In this document: one piece after another, positions 1 through 8,309 of the stretch
How the letters are laid out: every line of letters starts with the position of its first letter
Position numbering within the stretch: position 1 is the first letter of the stretch
Origin: Novosphingobium acidiphilum DSM 19966
GTDB lineage: Bacteria > Pseudomonadota > Alphaproteobacteria > Sphingomonadales > Sphingomonadaceae
NCBI RefSeq assembly: GCF_000429005.1
Contig: NZ_AUBA01000009.1
Coordinates: 1 to 64,000, forward strand
Reading direction: 5' to 3'
Length of the DNA: 64,000 nt
Made by a program: the position numbers and the translations under genes
Notes under the pieces: generated by a model
What the model was told of the DNA's origin: nothing
Seen by the model: only the letters and a program-made list of their open reading frames with translations
Databases searched by the model: none

Positions 1-188
1 TCGCGTTCGCGATAGCCGTTGCGCTGGACAAGCCGGTCGGCGGACTTCTCACCGTGACCAGCGCCTGTCAGCCCGCCAACCTCCATCTCCATCAGCCGAC
101 CGGCGGCAAACGAGATCATGTCGCGCAAAATATCCGCGTCGGGGGCCTTCTCGACAAGCGCGCGCAAGTGCATCAGGGAATCGGTCAT
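1..188 (-). CDS. IS256-family transposase, N-terminal fragment (continues beyond window)
   Basis: Translating leftwards from an ATG at 188 gives a protein starting MTDSLMHLRALVEKAPDADI, followed by a helix with MISFAAGRLMEMEVGGLTGA and then GEKSADRLVQRNGYRER. This is the typical start of Mutator-type (IS256) DDE transposases, where the segment RNGYR.R precedes the catalytic core. Only about 62 residues are in the window, so the catalytic DDE residues cannot be checked and it is unknown whether the gene is intact. The start is supported by a GGAGA-like site just upstream (ggttctcca on the plus strand). Confidence 0.85.
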   Translation of the reverse strand, partial: MTDSLMHLRALVEKAPDADILRDMISFAAGRLMEMEVGGLTGAGHGEKSADRLVQRNGYRER

Positions 189-249
189 CGTGGTTCTCCA
201 GGTTAGAGCTTCGCAACCCAAACCTATCCGAAAATCACGGTGACCACCC

Positions 250-307
250 GCGCTGCTGGCCGGACGCTACAGCGCAATATCGAAAGCGCGCGTCCGGCCA
301 GCAGCGC
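250..307. repeat. 18-bp perfect inverted repeat with 22-nt spacer upstream of the transposase
   Basis: Bases 250-267 (gcgctgctggccggacgc) are the exact reverse complement of 290-307. An RNA or cruciform hairpin of 18 bp with a 22-nt loop can form. It lies between the transposase start and the supposed IS end, so it may be part of the element's leader. Such structures in IS leaders can limit transposase expression, but that role is inferred here. Confidence 0.7.
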
Positions 308-513
308 TACCCTCACAACCTACACCACGTACCGGGACGCGACCTTCCAAGGTCGAGCAGGTGTGGGATTTTGTTACGACGCGGTATGCTTAGAGCATAG
401 CTACGGCCGTGCGGTAGGTCGAATATGTGTTGACTGAGTTTAGTGTTGCAATCGATTCGGCGAGAATCCGACTCTCCCCATCTGTGCTCCAACAACGAAG
501 CGGTGCGCGACGA

Positions 514-867
514 ATGAGCCAAACGCGGATGCCATTTTGGTTTGGGCCTTCGGCTTTCGCTGGGCCCGGTGGCCCAGACCGTTATCTTGACTATCTTGTG
601 GAATGCCTCTGCTTCGCACTCGAGCGCTGCCAATCTGATAAAAGAGCAGTTTGGTGGTCGAAATTCCGCCGATCTACTTTTGATATGAAAATTGCCGACG
701 TTGAGTGCCGCGGCATCACATTCGAAGATGAGATCAGGGCTGTGTTGTGTCCACAGAATGGCCCTGCCTTCAATTGGGCCCGCGCATGCATAGAGATGGG
801 CATGGTGCAACAGGCCGATCTGAACGACCCAGGCTCCGTGATCGGCAGGCTGTGGTGGCCAACATGA
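514..867 (+). CDS. hypothetical protein, lower-GC accessory ORF
   Basis: An open frame of 117 codons from the ATG at 514. It is also open from 427, and another ATG lies at 529. The codons use many A/T third positions (TTT, GAT, AAA, CTT), unlike the GC-ending codons of the neighbours, which suggests foreign origin. The predicted protein is Trp/Phe/Cys-rich (MPFWFGPSAFAGPGG near the start, GRLWWPT at the end), with a plausible amphipathic middle. No family is recognised, no strong ribosome binding site is seen and there are no membrane segments. An overlapping antisense frame (313-894) is also open, so coding status is uncertain. It sits between the IS256 end and tRNA-Thr. Confidence 0.4.
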   Translation: MSQTRMPFWFGPSAFAGPGGPDRYLDYLVECLCFALERCQSDKRAVWWSKFRRSTFDMKIADVECRGITFEDEIRAVLCPQNGPAFNWARACIEMGMVQQADLNDPGSVIGRLWWPT

Positions 868-1076
868 TTTCAATGTGCAGATGAGGTTGATCATGGACGG
901 CCAAGCGGTAGTTCGCGGAACATTACGCGCGAGGCCCTCTACCTAACCCGGCATTCCTGTTGCCGAAAAATTGTGCGGTCCGATCAACGACAAAGGGGGG
1001 CATGATGCCTATGTGATGCCTAGCTGTGCCAACGGATCGCTAAAGCGCGCAAAGCATCATCTAAGCCATTGAAAAA

Positions 1077-1152
<76 letters not shown>

Positions 1153-1177
1153 TTATCCGTTACCGCCGCCCCTTGCC

Positions 1178-2050
1178 TTATCGTGCGCCGAACGTCCAGC
1201 CCTCGGTTGCAGCAATTTGCGCGGTCAGGCCGGCCGGGTGCCACAACGCGGCGTCATGGCCTGCATGGCGCAGCCAGGCGGCGGTGATCAGTGCATCGCT
1301 GGTGTGATCGTCGATGGCGCCGACATGGCCGTGGGGTCGGCTGTGCAGTGCCGCAAGTGCCGCGTCGAGCTCGTGCCCGGTGCGGATCTTCGACCGCCCG
1401 GCGCTGCGCCCTGCGGCCATCGCGGCGATGGTTGTGTATATTTCGCAGATCACCGATCCCGCCACGGGCAGGGGGGTGATCGGCCACACCGGGACATGCG
1501 CGCGCAATGCTTGCAGCACCCGCATCCCGGTCAGGCTGGATTTGCCGACTTGCGCTGCGCCGACCAGGTTGAAATTCGAGGTGGGTTTGCACCCCATCGC
1601 CTCTTGCGCGCGTTCGGTTACGCGCATGCGGCCCCGTCCTGCGGGGAACAGGTCGCCCTGCCGGCCGCCATGGCGGCGAAAATGGCGCGCCGCCTGCACG
1701 TGGTCGACAAAGCTCGACACCGCCAGATGCGGATCGTCGGCCGCGATGGCATCGACCATGGCCCACAGGTCGTGGGCATGCCCCGGGCTGTGGTCCCAGC
1801 CGGGAAAGAACGCACCGGCATCGGCAAACGGCAGCGAAATGCCAAGGTCCATGCCGACCAGCGTGTCGGCCGGCAGGTCATCGCGCAACCACGTCACAAC
1901 CTCGGCGCGCGACCACACATGCCCGGGCCGCACCACCCTGGGCGCCGCGTCGCCGGTTCCGCACAGCGCAATCGCGATCCCGCGATGTCGCTCGCCCGCG
2001 GCACCCGACCAGTCAATCGCGGCAAAATGACGAAAACGCGCGTTTGTCAT
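1178..2050 (-). CDS. conserved hypothetical protein, possible RNase H-fold (DUF429-like)
   Basis: 290 residues. Function is not known. The start at 2050 is chosen because its ATG overlaps the stop of rarA in an ATGA (2047-2050), which implies translational coupling. The protein begins MTNARFRHFAAIDWSGAAG, with an acidic residue in the first predicted strand. It has a second acidic site in VGMDLGISLPF (about residue 68) and a late DHTSDALITAAWL (about residue 255). This spacing of acidic residues resembles RNase H-like proteins of the DUF429 type, but the match is by eye only. It is co-transcribed downstream of the replication-repair gene rarA, so a DNA-related role is conceivable but unproven. 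Confidence 0.7.
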   Translation of the reverse strand: MTNARFRHFAAIDWSGAAGERHRGIAIALCGTGDAAPRVVRPGHVWSRAEVVTWLRDDLPADTLVGMDLGISLPFADAGAFFPGWDHSPGHAHDLWAMVDAIAADDPHLAVSSFVDHVQAARHFRRHGGRQGDLFPAGRGRMRVTERAQEAMGCKPTSNFNLVGAAQVGKSSLTGMRVLQALRAHVPVWPITPLPVAGSVICEIYTTIAAMAAGRSAGRSKIRTGHELDAALAALHSRPHGHVGAIDDHTSDALITAAWLRHAGHDAALWHPAGLTAQIAATEGWTFGAR

Positions 2051-3378
2051 TCGCCCTGCCGCTCGGCGCGGCGCTTGTCCCACCATTCAAGGCGTCGGAT
2101 CACTTCGCGTTCGAAACCGCGTTCGACCGGGCGATAGAAGGTCTGGCGCGCCATGCCCTCGGGCCAGTAATCCGCCCCCGAAAAGCCATCGGGCGCATCG
2201 TGGTCATACGCATAGCCCGCGCCATAGCCGATATCCTTCATCAGCTTTGTCGGCGCATTGAGGATATTGGACGGCGGCGCCAGCGATCCGGTTTCGCGTG
2301 CCGCGGCAAAAGCGGCCTTTTGCGCTTTGTAGGCTGCGTTCGATTTGGGGGCGGTCGCGCAATAGAGGCAGGCCTGCACGATCGCCAGTTCGCCTTCGGG
2401 GCTGCCCAGAAAGTCATAGGCGTCTTTGGCGGCCAGGCACTGGATCAGCGCCTGCGGATCGGCCAGGCCGATATCCTCGCTGGCAAAGCGCACCAGGCGG
2501 CGCAGGACAAACAGCGGGTCTTCTCCCGCGGTCAGCATGCGGGCCAGGTAATAGAGCGCTGCCTGCGGGTCCGAACCGCGCAACGATTTGTGCAGCGCCG
2601 AAATCAGATTGTAATGCCCGTCGCGGTCCTTGTCGTAGACCGCCATGCGCCGCATCAGGAATTTCGACAGGTCTGCCGGATCGAGTGGCGCGGGCAACGA
2701 CACGTCGAGCAGCATCTCGGCCTGGTTGATCAGGAACCGGCCGTCGCCATCGGCCGACGCGATCAGCGCATCGCGCGCCGCAGGCGTCAGCGGCAGGGGC
2801 ACGCCCGTTACCTCTTCGGTGCGGGCCAGCAACTGGCCCAGCGCTGCGGGATCGAGCCGGTGGAGGATCAGCACTTGCGCGCGGCTGAGCAATGCCGCGT
2901 TCAGCGCAAAGCTGGGGTTTTCGGTGGTTGCCCCGATCAGCGTGACCGTGCCGCGTTCGACATAAGGCAGAAAGCCGTCCTGCTGCGCACGGTTGAAACG
3001 GTGGATTTCGTCCACGAACAACAGCGTCCGGCGGCCCAGGCCGGCCATGCTTTCGGCCTCGGCAAAGGCCTTGCGCAAATCGGCAACGCCCGAAAACACC
3101 GCGCTGATCGACACATAGCGCATGCCCACCGCATCGGCGAGCAGCCGGGCAATGCTGGTCTTGCCGGTGCCGGGCGGTCCCCACAGGATCATTGACGACA
3201 ATTTGGCCGCCGCCACCATGCGTCCGATCGCGCCGTCGGGCCCGGTCAGATGGTCCTGGCCGATGATTTCGGTCAGCGATTTCGGGCGCAGGCGTTCGGC
3301 CAGCGGTTCCTGGTCGGGTGTGGCAGTCGCGTGCATTGCGGTGCCGTCGGACGGGGGTGGGGCAAACAGATCGGCCAT
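2047..3378 (-). CDS. rarA: replication-associated recombination protein A (RarA/MgsA)
   Basis: 443 residues, normal for the family. RarA is a cytoplasmic AAA+ ATPase related to clamp loaders that acts at stalled replication forks. The N-terminus carries the family pattern PLAERLRPKSLTEIIGQDHL, a Walker A GPPGTGKT (residues 68-75), Walker B FVDEIHRFN (about 123-131) and sensor 1 GATTENPSF. The C-terminal part carries the RarA oligomerisation region (HYNLISALHKSLRGSDPQAA). The start at 3378 (MADLFAPPP) was chosen over the longer open frame because earlier codons look non-coding. It overlaps the downstream unknown gene by ATGA. Confidence 0.95.
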   Translation of the reverse strand: MADLFAPPPSDGTAMHATATPDQEPLAERLRPKSLTEIIGQDHLTGPDGAIGRMVAAAKLSSMILWGPPGTGKTSIARLLADAVGMRYVSISAVFSGVADLRKAFAEAESMAGLGRRTLLFVDEIHRFNRAQQDGFLPYVERGTVTLIGATTENPSFALNAALLSRAQVLILHRLDPAALGQLLARTEEVTGVPLPLTPAARDALIASADGDGRFLINQAEMLLDVSLPAPLDPADLSKFLMRRMAVYDKDRDGHYNLISALHKSLRGSDPQAALYYLARMLTAGEDPLFVLRRLVRFASEDIGLADPQALIQCLAAKDAYDFLGSPEGELAIVQACLYCATAPKSNAAYKAQKAAFAAARETGSLAPPSNILNAPTKLMKDIGYGAGYAYDHDAPDGFSGADYWPEGMARQTFYRPVERGFEREVIRRLEWWDKRRAERQGE

Positions 3379-3440
3379 GGTCGCAGCCGCTATAGCGGCC
3401 TTCGCGAAAATTATCACCGGAGTCTTGTCGTGCTGATTAA

Positions 3441-3452
3441 AAGATATATCTT
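3441..3452. promoter_or_regulatory. 12-bp palindrome (aagatatatctt), likely PadR operator
   Basis: A perfect palindrome, aagatatatctt, lies 28 bp upstream of the PadR-family gene at 3480, inside an A/T-rich patch that stands out from its GC-rich surroundings. It is placed where the gene's own promoter should be. PadR-type repressors commonly bind short AT-rich palindromes at their own promoters, so autoregulation is the simplest reading. This is inferred from position and symmetry only. Confidence 0.55.
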
Positions 3453-3479
3453 AGACGCATCGAATCGAAAGGACAAGAC

Positions 3480-4148
3480 ATGCGGTTCAAAAGATACCGG
3501 TCGTGCGATGACCCGCAGGACGCCGGGCCCCGTGCGCACAGGATGGGGCGTGGCGCGCGGTTGTTCGCCAAAGGCTTCATGCGCGGCATGGGCCATGGTG
3601 GCCCGTTCGGCCGGCATGGCGGGTTTGGCGACAGTTTTGAGGGTGAGGTGCGCGGCCATGGCCATGGTCGCGGCGGCCGGGGCCGTGGGGGGCGCATGTT
3701 TGGCCAGGGTGAATTGCGTCTGCTGCTGCTCAGCCTGCTGGGGGCCGAGGCGCGCCACGGCTATGACCTGATCCGCGCGGTCGAGGCCCTGACCGGTGGG
3801 GCCTATGCGCCCAGCCCGGGGGTGGTCTATCCCACGCTATCGCTGCTGGTGGACGAAGGCCTGATTGCCGAGGCGCCTGGCGAAGGCGCACGACGTGCGT
3901 TTGTCGCGACCGAGGCTGGCCTGGCTGAAATCGCGGCCAAGGCCGACGACATCGCGGCCATCACCGCGCGGTTGCAGGCGCTGGGCGAAGCGACCGGGCG
4001 CGAAGCCAGCCCGTCGATCATGCGCGCAATGGCCAATCTGAAACTGGCTTTACGCGGCCGGGTGTTTTCGGCCGCTTTCGACGACAGCGTGGCGCATCGC
4101 ATCGCCGATATCCTGGACGAGGCGGCCAGGCAGATCGAACGGCTTTAA
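3480..4148 (+). CDS. PadR-family transcriptional regulator with Gly/His/Arg-rich N-terminal extension
   Basis: 222 residues. The C-terminal two thirds is a PadR winged helix: LRLLLLSLLGAEARHGYDLI (about residues 79-98), then YAPSPGVVYPTLSLLVDEGL (about 109-128), the hallmark recognition region. A dimerisation helix follows (IMRAMANLKLALRGRVF). The first 75 residues are unusual: low-complexity Gly, His and Arg (GRHGGFGDS, GHGHGRGGRGRGGR). This layout resembles YqjI of E. coli, a PadR regulator whose His-rich extension binds nickel, so metal sensing is plausible but inferred. An AT-rich palindrome precedes the gene (3441-3452). A GGA-type ribosome site is at 3470-3473. Its stop overlaps that of the convergent glycosyltransferase. 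Confidence 0.88.
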   Translation: MRFKRYRSCDDPQDAGPRAHRMGRGARLFAKGFMRGMGHGGPFGRHGGFGDSFEGEVRGHGHGRGGRGRGGRMFGQGELRLLLLSLLGAEARHGYDLIRAVEALTGGAYAPSPGVVYPTLSLLVDEGLIAEAPGEGARRAFVATEAGLAEIAAKADDIAAITARLQALGEATGREASPSIMRAMANLKLALRGRVFSAAFDDSVAHRIADILDEAARQIERL

Positions 4149-5350
4149 CGCGATGCCTGTTTCTGGCGGATCAGGCGGACATACGTGTCGGCCACGGCCT
4201 GGTTGATGCGGTCCCAGCTGAAATCGTGCGCGCGCGCTTCGCCGGCCCTGCCGTGGCGCGCGCGCAAGTCGGGATCGACCAGATAGGCGCGCAAGGCTTC
4301 GGCAAACGAATGGATCGCGCCGGGGCGGATCAGCCGACCGTTGACGTGGTTTTCAACCAGGCTTTCGCTGCCGGTCGCCTCGGCCGCCACCACCGGCAAC
4401 GCGCAGGCCATTGCCTCAAGCGTGACATTGCCGAAGGTTTCGGTGACCGACGGATTGAACAGCACATCCATCGAAGCCACCGCGCGGCCCAGGTCTGACC
4501 CGCCCTGAAACCCCACGAACACCGCCTGTGGCAACCGCGCCTCGAACCAGGCGCGCGCCGGGCCTTCGCCGATCACGATCACCCGGTGGGCAAAGCCGCG
4601 CCGGGTCAGATCATCGATGGTGTCGGCAAACACGTCGAGGCCCTTTTCCATGACCAGCCGGCCCAGAAATCCGATCACCACTTCGTCATCGGCGATGCCG
4701 AGCGACTGGCGCCAGGCCGCATCGCGCCGTCCGGGGTTGAACGTGTCACGATCGACGCCGCGCGACCACAGCGAAATGTCGTAATTCATGCGCTGATCGC
4801 GCAGCACTTGCGCCATCGATTCCGATGGTGCCACCAGCGCATCGCACCGGCGATAAAACCGGCGCAGCATCGCGGTCAGCACCGGTTCGATCCATGCCAT
4901 GTTGTAATAGCGCGGATAGGTGTCAAACCGCGTGTGTACGCTGGCCAGCACCGGCAGGTGCCGTCCGCGTGCCCACGACACCGCGCGGTGGCCCGCCACA
5001 TCGGGTGACGATACATGTACCACATTGGGCTTGAATGCCGCCAGATCGCGGCGGGCCGTGGGCCCCAGGGCCATCGGCAGCCGATATTCGCTGCGGCCGG
5101 GCAGCGCCACCGACGGCAGCCCGACCAGATCGCCGGTCGGCGCAAACGCGGGTTCGGCCACCACCGGCGAATAGACCCGCACCGCGGCACCTTGGCGCAG
5201 CAGATGGCCAACCAGCCGGTTCAGCGCCTGGTTGGCGCCGTCGCGCACATAGTTGTAATTGCCGCTGAACAGCGCGACGCGCAGTGCCGACAGGTCGGGC
5301 TGGGTGGCGGAGGTTGCTGGCGCTGCGGAATTGGTCAGTGGCAAGGACAT
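4145..5350 (-). CDS. GT4-family glycosyltransferase
   Basis: 401 residues from the ATG at 5350; the longer open frame upstream looks non-coding. The GT-B fold is evident: an N-terminal Rossmann part (LRVALFSGNYNYVRDGANQA, about residues 20-39) and a C-terminal nucleotide-sugar site with GFLGRLVMEKGLDVF and a retaining GT4 E-x7-E motif in SVTETFGNVTLEAMACALPV. Related enzymes transfer mannose, glucose or sulfoquinovose from nucleotide sugars to lipids or polysaccharides; donor and acceptor cannot be read here. No membrane segment or signal is seen, so it is cytoplasmic or peripheral. It stands alone, convergent with padR and downstream of the TonB receptor. Confidence 0.88.
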   Translation of the reverse strand: MSLPLTNSAAPATSATQPDLSALRVALFSGNYNYVRDGANQALNRLVGHLLRQGAAVRVYSPVVAEPAFAPTGDLVGLPSVALPGRSEYRLPMALGPTARRDLAAFKPNVVHVSSPDVAGHRAVSWARGRHLPVLASVHTRFDTYPRYYNMAWIEPVLTAMLRRFYRRCDALVAPSESMAQVLRDQRMNYDISLWSRGVDRDTFNPGRRDAAWRQSLGIADDEVVIGFLGRLVMEKGLDVFADTIDDLTRRGFAHRVIVIGEGPARAWFEARLPQAVFVGFQGGSDLGRAVASMDVLFNPSVTETFGNVTLEAMACALPVVAAEATGSESLVENHVNGRLIRPGAIHSFAEALRAYLVDPDLRARHGRAGEARAHDFSWDRINQAVADTYVRLIRQKQASR

Positions 5351-5443
5351 CGAGCGCCCATAACCGGAAGCATCCGGTTTGTCGCGTGCTTGTCGCAAAC
5401 GCGCGGCAGCATATTGTGGGGTTGCAAACGTGACCGATCGGAA

Positions 5444-5465
5444 CCGGGCCGCTTGCGCGGCCCGG
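5444..5465 (-). terminator. hairpin downstream of the TonB-dependent receptor
   Basis: A 9-bp perfect GC stem, ccgggccgc (5444-5452) with gcggcccgg (5457-5465), around a 4-nt loop. It lies 30 bp after the receptor's stop. Read leftwards, it is followed only by TTCC rather than a long T run, so it is a weak intrinsic terminator or a 3'-end stabiliser. Confidence 0.5.
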
Positions 5466-5495
5466 CCCTGCAGGCTGCTTGTTCGAACCCGGCGT

Positions 5496-7991
5496 TCAGA
5501 ATTTGTACTTGATGCTGACCTGCACAGTGCGCGGCGACTGGAACGTGTAATAGGTCCCGACCGGATCGAACGTGTTGTTGGCGGGCCGATAGGCACCCAG
5601 GCCGATCGACGTGGTCGGGCGAGAGTTGAACACGTTGTCAACCGACGCGCCAAGCGTAAACTGCTGCCAGGTATAGCTGGCGACAGCGGTTCCGGTGCTG
5701 TAGCCGGGCAATTCGTAGCTTTCGTTCACGCCCGCCGCATAGACCAGAGATTTGGCATATTGGTGGCCGGTGAACTTGTGCAGGTAGCTCAGCTTGAAAT
5801 CGCCGCTGCGGTACACCGCACCCAGCAGCGCGTTGTAGTTGGGCACACTGGGCAGCCACAGATGGGTGACATCGTCGCTGGCCTTGCCGATCTGGCCGTT
5901 GGCAATCGCGGTCAGGCCCTTGATCAGCACCACGCTCAACTGCGCCTCGACCCCGGAATAGGTGGCCGGATTGCCGCTTTGGATCACGATGCCAGGCTGC
6001 GACGGATCGGTATAGGTCGAATTGCTGGCCTGCACATAATAGACGTCGCCGTCGAAATTGACCCGTTCGCCGGAAAACACCAGACCGGCCTGATAATTGG
6101 TCGTGCGGGTCGGGGTCGGGGTCTGGGGCAGCAGATTGCCGCCGGTGCTGGTCACGGCCTCAAGACTGGCGCTGAGTGCGGGGATCAAAAAGCCCTTGGC
6201 ATATTGCGCATAGATCGAAAGGTTTGGCCTGATCAGGTAATTGGCCGTGAAATAGGGCAGCGTCGGCTTGTAGGTTTCGCTGGCAAACAGGCCTTCGCGC
6301 GCCGATTGTGTGGCCAGCGGGGTGGCCGAGCTGCGGGTAAAGCTTTGCACCTTTACCCCGGGCGTTACGGTCAGGGTGTCATTCAGCAGCTTGAATTCAA
6401 ATTCGCCAAAGCCCTGGTATTGTTCCCAGCCGGTGTGTTCGTCGTACGAAAGGTACAGCGGTACCGGGGTGCCATTGCTTTCGATATTGGTCGCGCCGTC
6501 CTTCTTGTTGTAGTTCCAGTAGGGTCCCGAATTGGCAATTGCGAAATTCAGGTAATCGGCGCCCAGGCCGCCGGCGGCCGACAGCAACGTCAGATCGTAG
6601 TCGTAGCCCAGCCGGTGCGAACGCGAATGTTCGTACCAGAACCCTGCCTTGGCAGTGCCGATGCCGGTCTTGGCATCGAGTTCCAGCACGTCGCCGATCT
6701 GGCGATACTGGTTCAGTTTGGAGTGGCCGGGGATGTCGCCGGCCACGGGTGATGCGGGCGCCAGAAACCCGGTGTGCGGATTGACGGCCTGCGCGGCATA
6801 CGTGGTCTGATTGCCGCAGGTGGTGGCCGTGACAGTGGTGCAGGGCGTGCCGACGTTGTCTGCTTCGAATGTGAAGTTCTTGTAGAAGTAGGTGTAGGTC
6901 TTGTTATCGAGGTGCAGCCATGGGGTGATATCCCATTGCAGCCGCGCGATTTCGAAATCTGTCGCCTTGTCCTGCCAGTTCCAGTCGTTGCGCGCTGCAG
7001 GCCAGGCCGATGTCGCCGCCTGCGCCGGGGTCAGCGCGGCATAGTTGAGGCCATAGGTGCCGATCTGCGAACCTGGCTGGCAATCGCTGGCCGAGACTTT
7101 GCTGGGCGCATTGGCCGGCGTGCCGGCTTCGTTGACGAAGCAACTGGCACCGCTCGAACTGTCGGGCTGGTACAGGATCGAATGGTTGTACGTGCTGAGC
7201 AGCGTCAGCTTGGCGTTGCTGCCAAGATTGGCCTCGCCCTTGATAAAACCATTGTACCATTCGCCCGGCAAACCGGTCAGCGCGCCGTCGGTCTTCTTGT
7301 GTTCGCCGACTGCGATGATTTTCAGATCGCCCAGCTTTGCGATCTTGCCCGAATTGATCGTGAAGCGTTCGAGGCTGGAATTGTAGCTGCCATAAAGCCC
7401 GATGAATTCGCCGCCGAAATTGTCGTCGGGGGTGCGCGAGATCAGGTGGACATTGCCGCCATAGCTTGCCTGACCCAGATCGGTGGCATAGCCGGGGCCC
7501 CGGTCGACAATGATCCGGTCATAGGTGCCGTCAGGGAAATAGGCGGTCGAATGGTGGGTCGGATCGTTGGAATCGCCGAACGGAATGCCATCGATGGTAA
7601 TGTTGTAATGGCCGTCGCTGAATCCGCGCAAGGTCAGCTTGGCATCGCCAAAGCCCGGGCCATTGCCCAGATTGGTGGTAGATGCACCCGGCGACAGCGC
7701 CGCGATCGACATGAAATCGGTGGTCTTGGAAACCGAATCCTCGATGATCGTGCGGGTGATGATCGATTGGGGTTCGGCCGTGTGCAACGACGAGGTGATC
7801 GGTGTTTCCTTGTTCACCCGCGTTGCGCTGACGACGATCTCGTCATTGTTGCGGACAGTGTTGTCGGCACCGGCGGCACTGGGCGCGGCCGTGGCGGGCG
7901 CATCTTCGGCCAGGGCGGGCGCTGCGATGCCAAGGCACAGGACAATGGCGGTACCGGCAAATGCCGCGTGGCGAAGTCGAAGGCGTTGCAT
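5496..7991 (-). CDS. TonB-dependent outer-membrane receptor
   Basis: 831 residues. A signal peptide (MQRLRLRHAAFAGTAIVLCL, cleavage near APALA|EDAP) is followed by a TonB-box-like DEIVVSATR (about residues 50-58). The plug domain contains LTLRGFSDGHYNITIDGIPF and YDRIIVDRGPGYA. A long beta-barrel follows, ending in an aromatic C-terminal strand (VQVSIKYKF), as outer-membrane proteins require. It imports an unknown ligand, typically a siderophore, vitamin or glycan, using TonB energy. No transporter or sigma/anti-sigma genes adjoin it to hint at a substrate. An AGGGGA site lies 6 nt before the start. A 12-13 bp direct repeat lies upstream (8021-8045). Confidence 0.92.
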   Translation of the reverse strand: MQRLRLRHAAFAGTAIVLCLGIAAPALAEDAPATAAPSAAGADNTVRNNDEIVVSATRVNKETPITSSLHTAEPQSIITRTIIEDSVSKTTDFMSIAALSPGASTTNLGNGPGFGDAKLTLRGFSDGHYNITIDGIPFGDSNDPTHHSTAYFPDGTYDRIIVDRGPGYATDLGQASYGGNVHLISRTPDDNFGGEFIGLYGSYNSSLERFTINSGKIAKLGDLKIIAVGEHKKTDGALTGLPGEWYNGFIKGEANLGSNAKLTLLSTYNHSILYQPDSSSGASCFVNEAGTPANAPSKVSASDCQPGSQIGTYGLNYAALTPAQAATSAWPAARNDWNWQDKATDFEIARLQWDITPWLHLDNKTYTYFYKNFTFEADNVGTPCTTVTATTCGNQTTYAAQAVNPHTGFLAPASPVAGDIPGHSKLNQYRQIGDVLELDAKTGIGTAKAGFWYEHSRSHRLGYDYDLTLLSAAGGLGADYLNFAIANSGPYWNYNKKDGATNIESNGTPVPLYLSYDEHTGWEQYQGFGEFEFKLLNDTLTVTPGVKVQSFTRSSATPLATQSAREGLFASETYKPTLPYFTANYLIRPNLSIYAQYAKGFLIPALSASLEAVTSTGGNLLPQTPTPTRTTNYQAGLVFSGERVNFDGDVYYVQASNSTYTDPSQPGIVIQSGNPATYSGVEAQLSVVLIKGLTAIANGQIGKASDDVTHLWLPSVPNYNALLGAVYRSGDFKLSYLHKFTGHQYAKSLVYAAGVNESYELPGYSTGTAVASYTWQQFTLGASVDNVFNSRPTTSIGLGAYRPANNTFDPVGTYYTFQSPRTVQVSIKYKF

Positions 7992-8309
7992 GTCAGTCCC
8001 CTGCTGAAGCGGTCATGTTGCAAACCGCCTGACAAACCGGCGTGACAATTGTGTTTCGAATTGATTCATCTTGGCAATGTTTGGCGCCGTTATTGCGCAA
8101 GAACTGCCGCCAAAGGCGCGGAAATGCGCGATGAACACAAACATGACAATTTGCTGCGCTGCAACGATCGGGGCGCCCGGTGGGGCAAATTGGCCACAGG
8201 CGCGCGCAACGGCGCTTAAACCGCGATGGCAGCCGCCGTCCTGCGATTGGCGGATGTGCTTTTGCCAGGGCCGATACCGGTCAAACGCCGATATCTGCAG
8301 GAGAATGAT
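7992..8309. other. intergenic region between divergent TonB-receptor and small ORF
   Basis: Holds the promoter region of the receptor gene. The clearest feature is a tandem direct repeat, caaaccgcctga (8021-8032) and caaaccggcgtga (8033-8045), just upstream of the receptor's ribosome binding site. A regulator could bind there, but no known operator is recognised. The remainder has no ORF or RNA structure I can support. Confidence 0.4.

Larger units (their letters stand above)
1..345 (-). mobile_element. IS256-family insertion sequence, 5' end only (cut by window edge)
   Basis: The first 188 bases encode, leftwards, the N-terminus of a Mutator/IS256-type transposase. The bases upstream of its start (189 to about 345) hold the element's leader and, presumably, its terminal inverted repeat. 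The exact outer end is not visible because the other end lies outside the window. The stretch around 317-341 (tacaccacgtaccgggacgc) is my best guess for the terminal region. This sits about 730 bp from a tRNA gene. Confidence 0.6.

Noticed and set aside
313..894. 193-aa antisense ORF over the low-GC ORF
   Set aside because: No ribosome site, and its residue composition (clusters of Arg, Ser and Cys without hydrophobic core) looks like a shadow frame. Kept only as a caution for the plus-strand ORF.
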